Positions 57,927 to 64,000 of a stretch of 64,000 nt of DNA are shown piece by piece (position 1 is the first letter of the stretch; each line of letters opens with the position of its first letter). The position numbers were made by a program, and so were the translations under genes. The stretch spans positions 70,592,948 to 70,656,947 of the forward strand of contig OY754464.1 of NCBI GenBank assembly GCA_963575645.1, given 5' to 3'. The notes beneath the pieces were generated by a model. That model ran no database searches, had not been told where the DNA came from, and saw nothing but the letters and a program-made list of their open reading frames with translations. This stretch comes from Xanthostigma xanthostigma (Eukaryota > Arthropoda > Insecta > Raphidioptera > Raphidiidae).

Positions 57927-58471
57927 TATATGTTACGGTCAATGTTCGGAATCCGGGCAATGTCGACATTGACCGGTCAATGTCGACAATGCCCGAGCCA
58001 CATCGGGCAATGTCCGAAATCGGCAAGGTTCAAAAAATAGATTTTTTATAAACATGAAACGCTGACATTTGATTGTATCTTTATCATGATAAGTTATCAT
58101 TAACGCTTTATGGAATTTTTATCACTGATATCAACTATTGAAGAATATATTTTTCAGCTTTCTATTATACTATTATTGATGATTGAAAACACGTATAATT
58201 TATTTATTATTTAAATCTAAGAATTATTTATTATTTAGGTATTTGATATGAGCAATAAACAATAAATAAAGGGTTAATGATAACTTATCATTATAAAGAT
58301 ACAATCAAATATCAGCGTTTCATGTTTATAAAAAATCTATTTATTGAACCTTGTCCGATTTCGGACATTGCCCGATGTGGCTCGGGCATTGTCGACATTG
58401 ACCGGTCAATGTCGACATTGCCCGGGCATTGTCGACATTGACCGGATTCCGGACATTGACCGTAACATATA
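57927..58471. mobile_element. TTACGGT foldback element, CAATGTCGACATTG-word type
   Basis: Ends TATATGTTACGGTCAATG and CATTGACCGTAACATATA. Outer arms of about 170 bp are inverted copies, first as arrays of the palindromic word CAATGTCGACATTG, then as matching AT-rich blocks (GATACAATCAAAT, AAACGCTGA). The 545-bp element has no coding. Confidence 0.8.
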
Positions 58472-58770
58472 CAAGGTGTTGAGTTTGAAAATAACTGAGA
58501 CCGATCTTGAAATATCGTTGTTATATGCCGTTCCGTGGCTCATCTAAACACCCATAGTTCCCAGATTCTAAAACCAAAACACCGATGAAAATATCAATGG
58601 ATTATTAAGTGTATTATCTATACATATTGTGGCAAGTATTGTTCCATTAACTCTCTCTCTCTCTCTCTTTTAGAATTAATAAAAACATTATTTTTTCCTG
58701 CGTATAGCTCAGGAAAACTATAATATTGACAATATTTTCAGTTAAAGTAGTGTTGATCCAATAGAATATT

Positions 58771-59060
58771 AAGATGAAGGAAGGTTTTGGTTGAGGATCA
58801 TAAAATAAGCTTTACCAGTGTTTCGCTAGTGGTCAACGTTTCGAAAAATTTATTTTCATCTTCAGGGCCTCCAGCTTGAGGCCCTGAAGATGAAAATAAA
58901 TTTTTCGAAACGTTGGGAGGCCCTGAAGATGAAAATAAATTTTTCGAAACGTTGGGAGGCCCTGAAGATGAAAATAAATTTTTCGAAACGTTGGCCACTA
59001 GCGAAACACTGGTAAAGCTTATTTTATGACCCTCAACCAAAACCTTCCTTCATCTTAATT
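58771..59060. mobile_element. Penelope-like type B palindrome with three tandem cores
   Basis: Ends AAGATGAAGGAAGGTTTTGG and inverse. A - strand core lies at 58865-58838. On the + strand three cores CTGAAGA...GAAAC at 58884-58911, 58923-58950 and 58962-58989 repeat with a 39-bp period. It is bracketed by (CT)n near 58651-58670 and (GA)n near 59075-59088 in mirrored orientation. Confidence 0.62.
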
Positions 59061-59334
59061 GACAATATTACAAAAGAGAGAGAGAGGGAGAATACAAAAC
59101 ACTTGGTAAAGTTTTTACTTTAAAATAAATAAAACGCTTTAATTATAAACAATTTTGGGAAAACGCTTTATTTAATACGTTATGTGATTGGTATTTTTGT
59201 GACGAGTCCTTGAGAGAAGTAAGATTCTTTCCAAGTTTGGCTTCAACTTAACGCATATAAAAATGCATATCATTTAAGTATCTACTTAAGATCATAAACG
59301 TACGCCACAAATGAAATTTATTAAGATAATATAT

Positions 59335-59545
59335 TTATTCAAATATTTGATTAACGTCTAAATAGAACTCTTTAAATAAATAAACTTGTCGACCAATTTT
59401 TTTCAGACTATTGACATAAAAAATAAAATTATAAATCCGGATCGAAACGTTTTCTTTTGTAATGTTGATTCATAATATTATTTTTTGTCAATATATAGTC
59501 TGAAAAAAATTGGTCGACAATTTTATTTATTTGAATAATGTATTT
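59335..59545. mobile_element. Penelope-like type A palindrome, diverged
   Basis: Arms TTTGATTAACGTCTAAATAG, AACTTGTCGACCAATTTTTT and inverse. One half-core (ATCCGGATCGAAACG, about 59436-59450) remains. Confidence 0.5.
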
Positions 59546-59672
59546 ATGGTTATTAATATCAAAATCATTCGAATGGAAACCTTTCGATTATTAATATCCC
59601 AAATCTAGATTCTGGTGAATCATGACTAGTATTTTACAAATGTAACAATATGGTAAAAACTAGCGCCGTTGT

Positions 59673-59804
59673 TTAATACGCCGTTTCCTTATTGTAAGCC
59701 CCCAGCTCTGCCAGATCTTCATCAATTCTGAATGATTTCAGATTCCAAATCTTTTTGGTGTCTGGACCGTGAACGTGTAGATCGTGGTCCATTGCTATTT
59801 CTAA
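59673..59804 (-). CDS. Possible terminal exon of an unidentified gene
   Basis: After acceptor-like AACGTCAG, a 43-codon frame runs to TAA at 59675-59673. It starts LEIAMDHDLHVHGPDTKKIW and ends EDLAELGAYNKETAY. The composition is protein-like (hydrophilic, few rare residues) and the local GC is higher than the surroundings. No family is recognised and no preceding exon is found; it may be a real last exon on the - strand, or a pseudogene or transposon remnant. Confidence 0.25.
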   Translation of the reverse strand, partial: LEIAMDHDLHVHGPDTKKIWNLKSFRIDEDLAELGAYNKETAY

Positions 59805-59809
59805 CTGAC

Positions 59810-60717
59810 GTTATATAGTTTCGCTGCTTCGCGACTCCAATAAACTCTTTAAATTTCGGCACCTCGCTCGATTATTGAGTAACGTTCGGCTTTGGCCAAA
59901 CCTTCGACATGATTTCGTTTGAAGTCGAACGTTTTGTCGAAGGAGCTCGAAAAAACAATCACAGAGTGAAACGAATCGTTAACTTAATCTACAAACCATG
60001 ATTTTATCCGAATTCTAAACTTTGATACCGTCTGTTAAAAAAACAATCTTATCCACGCATTGGCAACTCCAAAAACTTGGTAGATTTTCTTTAAATCGTG
60101 CTGCAAAGATATACCGTTTTTCCTGGCAGCATAATATGGTTGAAAACCACACCCAATCTGTCCTTTTTCCGATTTACTCAATGTACTTGGAGAGAGGGGG
60201 TGCTACTATTAAGTTTCTGCCCCGGTTCGAAAAAATCGTAGATCCGGGGCTGGTTCTAGCCCGAGAGCTGATTAAAGTATTAATTGGATTTTCAAGTAAT
60301 AAATTGATTCTTGAAAATACATTATTAATCTTAGCTGTTGGTTGCCGTAAAAATAATTTCGGTTAATACATACACCACTGCGTCAGCTGAAACATCGTGC
60401 AATATTTATACTGTTTGTACATACCTATGTGTGCAGACAAATGACAGTTGATTGGGATTACATAACATACTAGATCTATCGTCATAATAATAATAATAGT
60501 TTTTATGAATGATGCGCGAGACCTACATAAATATTTTTGCATAGTCCTTTCTATGTCCCAAGTGCTTGTTTAGAATTGTACTCAGTCTAAAATAATATAA
60601 GTGGATTATTAACTGAATGAAGCATTGCAATCGAAAAATTACAGTGGAATATTTCGTTAGTTAAATAATCACTTATTATTATATTTTAGATTTAGTGCAA
60701 TTATGTTGAGGAGTAAA
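59810..60717. other. Stretch without a supported gene
   Basis: About 59820-59990 is GC-richer with no long frame. The 114-codon + strand frame at 60022-60366 has no recognisable domain and was not called. Confidence 0.35.
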
Positions 60718-61097
60718 GGCCCCCATACACCTCGTTCTTTTTTGGCAGTTTTAACCGCACGGGTAAACCTGTACGGGTAAAACGGTCGGTGTGTGGCCAA
60801 AAACCGTCCTTCTTACCGGCGTTCAAAAATATCTGCTGCTGCTTGATTTAAACCGTCCGTTTTAAACGTGGCGTTCAAGTCGGCCCGTGTGTGTGACGAC
60901 ACGGTTAAAAAGGACGGGTTTTGTTCGACTCTGTAACGTTGTAGGATCCATCAAAGCAGATCAGATGATGCAACGACTTCAGAAAAACTGAACGAAACAA
61001 CGCCTAGTGTATGGACATGGTCGTTGTTCGTGTTTACCCGTACAGTTTTGCCCGTGCGGTTAAAACTGCCCAAAAAAGAACGAGGTGTATGGGGGCC
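60718..61097. mobile_element. GGCC-ended element, ACGGGTAAAAC-word type (copy 2)
   Basis: Ends GGCCCCCATACACCTCGTTC and inverse; same 380-bp length and nearly the same sequence as 36833-37212. Confidence 0.82.
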
Positions 61098-61116
61098 TTT
61101 ACTCTTTTCGTATATA

Positions 61117-61522
61117 CAGTAGGGCCTCGTTAATCTGGAGAGGCAAAAACAAGACCCTTTCCGGATTATCGAGGCGTCCGGATTATAGTATGCCATATTT
61201 AATGGTAATAAAACACATGTTTAACCTTAGTTTCTTTAATCAATTTTTAAATTAAAGCATAAAGACAAAAATGTACATGTTCAAAATTACAACCAGGTAA
61301 GAAAAACAGTAAGTTAAAATAAAACATTAGTTAATTCTACTTGAAAAAGTCTGTAATACTCTTCTGTTTATAATTTTCACACTTCATTTCAAAAGCCCGG
61401 TCTCTGAGTCGACGAAGAAACATAACTTCGTAGCTATCAAGTTCGTTATCTTCAGCCCATTGCCCAGCCGGATTACAGCGATCACCGAACAAGCGGGAGT
61501 CCGGACTACCGAGGCCCTACTG
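61117..61522 (-). mobile_element. pogo/Tigger-like deletion derivative keeping a transposase tail
   Basis: TA on both sides (61115-61116, 61523-61524). Inverted termini CAGTAGGGCCTCGTTAATC and inverse. On the - strand a frame from about 61488 to the stop at 61339-61337 reads GQWAEDNELDSYEVMFLRRL, then a basic stretch and KSITDFFK, the typical carboxyl end of jerky/Tigger-type transposases. The DNA-binding and catalytic parts are deleted. Confidence 0.78.
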
Positions 61523-61967
61523 TATTTTCAATAAAAAATTGATTTCAACCTCAACTGTCGAGCGTCTATATACTACATTCCAATAGATAAGTAAGTACAC
61601 AATGTCGATAAGAAATAACAACAATGAGCTTTTTTTCGTACGTTGGCAACAACGATTCTGTATTCTCTTGCGGCATGATAATCTTGAGTAACGAGTTAAT
61701 CATTTTTTTATATGTGCGTGTAAAAAGTGTATATTTTTAAAATTACGTTAAACAATAAATTGTTAACTATTGTTGCTAGATTACAGATTATAATCTGGGT
61801 TTCCATTCTGTTTGCTCATTTGTATCACCATGCAATTCTAAACAGAAACATTTGACTTTTGATTCTTTTGTAACCACTCACATCAGCTTTTTTAAGAATT
61901 GAATTTTTTTGTTAAGGTTTCCAATAGTCAGGGTTATTTGGACTTAATATATTGAATTTATTGTTTT
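61523..61967. other. Gene-free stretch
   Basis: AT-rich; nothing recognised. Confidence 0.4.
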
Positions 61968-62160
61968 TAGTGTTCCGTACCTTAAAAGGAAAAAAAGAAT
62001 CCTTATTGGATCACTTTGTTGTTCGTCCGTCTGTCTGTCAAGACGCTTGGGAATCAAAACCTATAGGGTACTTCCCGTTGACCTATAAAATCATGAAATT
62101 CGACAAGAAGCAGTATCTTAAAGCACAATTTAAGGAAAAAATCCGGAAACCGTAAATTTG
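61968..62160 (+). repeat. Dispersed repeat with CGTCCGTCTGTCTGTC block
   Basis: GTTCCGTACCTTAAAAGGAA, ATTGGATCACTTTGTTG and GTCCGTCTGTCTGTCAAGAC resemble a block common in several insect genomes. Family limits not visible here; the frame inside is not a gene. Confidence 0.5.
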
Positions 62161-62462
62161 TAGTTACATAACAAAAAAATAATGTTTTTAAACCGCAATA
62201 ACGTGTCACGCACGTACACAGTTACAGCTCTTAGTAATGCAGTATAAGCAACACGTATTCGCGAGCGAATGAAAAGACGACGTCACTCCCATATTTAAAG
62301 GCATCTTGTACTTTGGTGAATGAATTTAGTTCGACTCTTTCAAGACGTTTGTATAGTAAGAAAGCAAGGGTTGCGATTGGCAGCACTGTTTTTTTTCACT
62401 GGATTATCGAAAAGTTGGGTGAATCAATCACCATTGATATTATTTTACTACATATATGTGAC

Positions 62463-63294
62463 CAGCGCTGGATTAACCTATAAGCAAAATAAGCAACTGC
62501 TTAGGGCATCAAGTCTCAGGGGGCACCAAAAATCACAGCTCAGAAATGAAAAGTACCTCACCAGACCGTGTCAACAATTTTTTTTTCTTTTTGTCAGGTT
62601 CTCAAAAATTTGATCTACTGATATAAAATTGTCTTCAGAAGTACAGAAATTAAAAATAAATAATAATTGTAACAAACTATTATAATTTGTAACAATTATT
62701 ATCATTTAATTTCACATATTTATTAAACGTAAGTTTGTAAATGAATATTATCTAATTTATTATACTTATTAACGTAAGTTTATGACATGAATATTAATTA
62801 TTTCAATATATTTATTAATTTTAAGTTTTATCACAAGAGCACTACTTTTACATGGTCCGCTGCCATCTTGCTTCTGACTCTGTACATGACCACCAGGGTA
62901 CACCAGTGGCGGCGTGGCTTTTTAAGACGTGGTGTTACATAATTAAGTAATATATTTTTGTTATAACGTAATGTTTCTTTTAACTTTACAATTTTTTTAA
63001 ACTTTTTTTCAATTAACTGTATTAAAATGCCTAAGGACCGATTTTATAGACGGTCAAATTTTCAACGAGAGCATTAATTGTTAAAAATTAAATTTTTTCC
63101 CTAAAATTCTATGCTTTTTAAATTATTTCTCTCAATTTTAAGCTTATGACATTCACAAATTGAATTTTTTTTATAAACTTAACATGACAGAGACAAACAA
63201 TATTACTTATTAGAATTTTTTTAGACTGCTATTATAAATGAGTGTCCATAGGCAAGAAATGCTTAGGGCATCAAGGAGTCTTAATCCGGCACTG
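62463..63294. mobile_element. hAT non-autonomous element, Charlie-like ends
   Basis: 8-bp target duplication with one transition (TATGTGAC at 62455-62462, TATGTGAT at 63295-63302). Termini CAGCGCTGGATTAA and TTAATCCGGCACTG. Subterminal GCTTAGGGCATCAAG occurs at both ends. 832 bp, no transposase. Confidence 0.82.
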
Positions 63295-63302
63295 TATGTG
63301 AT

Positions 63303-63790
63303 GCAGTTTCGTCTTGAAGTCGTCAATAGCTGAATAATAATTCTTAGATTTTCGACAAACATTAAAATTATTACTATTTTTGAGTATCAGTTAGTCATTT
63401 TCAGACTGACTTCAAAACAAATATTTTATTGAGTCATTACGTTTCACATAGGAAGAGATAATAAACAAATATTGAAATCATTACTCTATAAATAGCGTGC
63501 GACTGATTAAATTTATTCAAAGTATATAGGTTAAAAAAAATATTGTCTTAAGCTAAGTTGCGTCAACTTTATGCCAAAAAACTCGACATTGTTAATATAA
63601 TAATAACGTTAAGTAAACGAAACACAATCTTTTTTTCGTTCAAGCGAATCACAGAAGTGAAGAAAATCTTGGTAATAACGAGAGAAATTAAAGACTAGGT
63701 TTCGAATTTTGTGAATAAGCCTTTCTCATTTTAGCGTATTTAAAAAATTAGGTTATATATCTAGTTGGGGGACATCCTGTCGCTGTTCAA
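63303..63790. other. Gene-free stretch
   Basis: AT-rich; nothing recognised. Confidence 0.4.
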
Positions 63791-63839
63791 TAAAGCCATT
63801 ATTTTTAAAAATTATTTTTTTTAAGTGCACATTACTATA

Positions 63840-64000
63840 AAAGCATGTGGTTTTAGCTGTTTTTACAAAATTTCATTTAGTTTCACCTGTCCCGGTGTCT
63901 GTCTATCTGTCTGAAATCAAATATTGAAAGTAAAATTTGACCCACTTCCCGGTTTCCGATTAAGCTCAAATTTTGCATACGTCTGTAGGTCCGATGACAA
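63840..64000 (+). repeat. Dispersed repeat, cut by the window end
   Basis: TTTAGCTGTTTTTACAAAAT, TTTCACCTGTCCCGGTGTCT and CCCACTTCCCGGTTTCCGAT form a block seen dispersed in insect genomes; it continues past 64000. Confidence 0.45.

Noticed and set aside
60022-60366. 114-codon frame
   Set aside because: No domain, no splice sites that improve it, and no codon pattern distinguishing it from the surroundings.
1-64000. Retroviral, LTR or Polinton-type element
   Set aside because: No long terminal direct repeats, gag/pol, capsid or integrase-like segments were recognised anywhere.

Overview
The window looks like AT-rich, repeat-dense insect nuclear DNA. The reasons are two divergent ionotropic-receptor (IR) genes, a cuticular chitin-binding (CPAP1-type) gene with GT-AG introns, and a mixed load of DNA transposons, Helitrons, tRNA-derived SINEs, LINE pieces and Penelope-like repeats. 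The order cannot be fixed from sequence alone; Hemiptera or Coleoptera are plausible. No retroviral, LTR or Polinton-type element was recognised.

Host genes are sparse. On the + strand, 3285-4909 joined to 7208-7496 forms one IR gene (637 residues) with a single late intron. A second IR gene (14248-16140, 630 residues) lies about 7 kb downstream in the same orientation and has no intron. On the - strand, 18848-19450 is a coding exon of a coiled-coil protein that ends in a clean splice donor and starts behind a splice acceptor in its 5' UTR. A CpG-rich stretch at 33199-33450 ends in a matching splice donor and may be its remote first exon and promoter. If so, the two IR genes lie antisense inside or beside that gene. 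Also on the - strand, exons 46427-46510 and 40532-42085 together make one chitin-binding type-2 domain plus a long Ser/Thr/Pro-rich tail; the signal-peptide exon was not found.

Most of the rest is small mobile DNA, region by region. 1-14 kb: foldback elements, a Helitron-like element, SINEs, nested Penelope-like repeats. 16-25 kb: hairpin elements and a 3-kb nested palindrome. 25-40 kb: several hAT miniature elements with readable 8-bp target duplications, a piggyBac-like remnant, a 315-bp tandem array, and two- and three-deep nests. 43-45 kb: an element inside the chitin-binding gene's intron carrying an exon-like segment. 48-64 kb: tandem repeats, long perfect palindromes, a LINE reverse-transcriptase fragment, more hAT, Helitron and pogo-like elements.

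Three patterns deserve attention. (i) Many unrelated-looking miniature elements are built from arrays of one 6-10 bp word, with the word changing from element to element while the termini stay family-specific. (ii) Penelope-like repeats repeatedly carry the hammerhead-type core CTGANGA...GAAAC, in one place as three tandem copies 39 bp apart. (iii) The IR intron and the chitin-binding intron are filled by stacked insertions whose target duplications still date them relative to each other.
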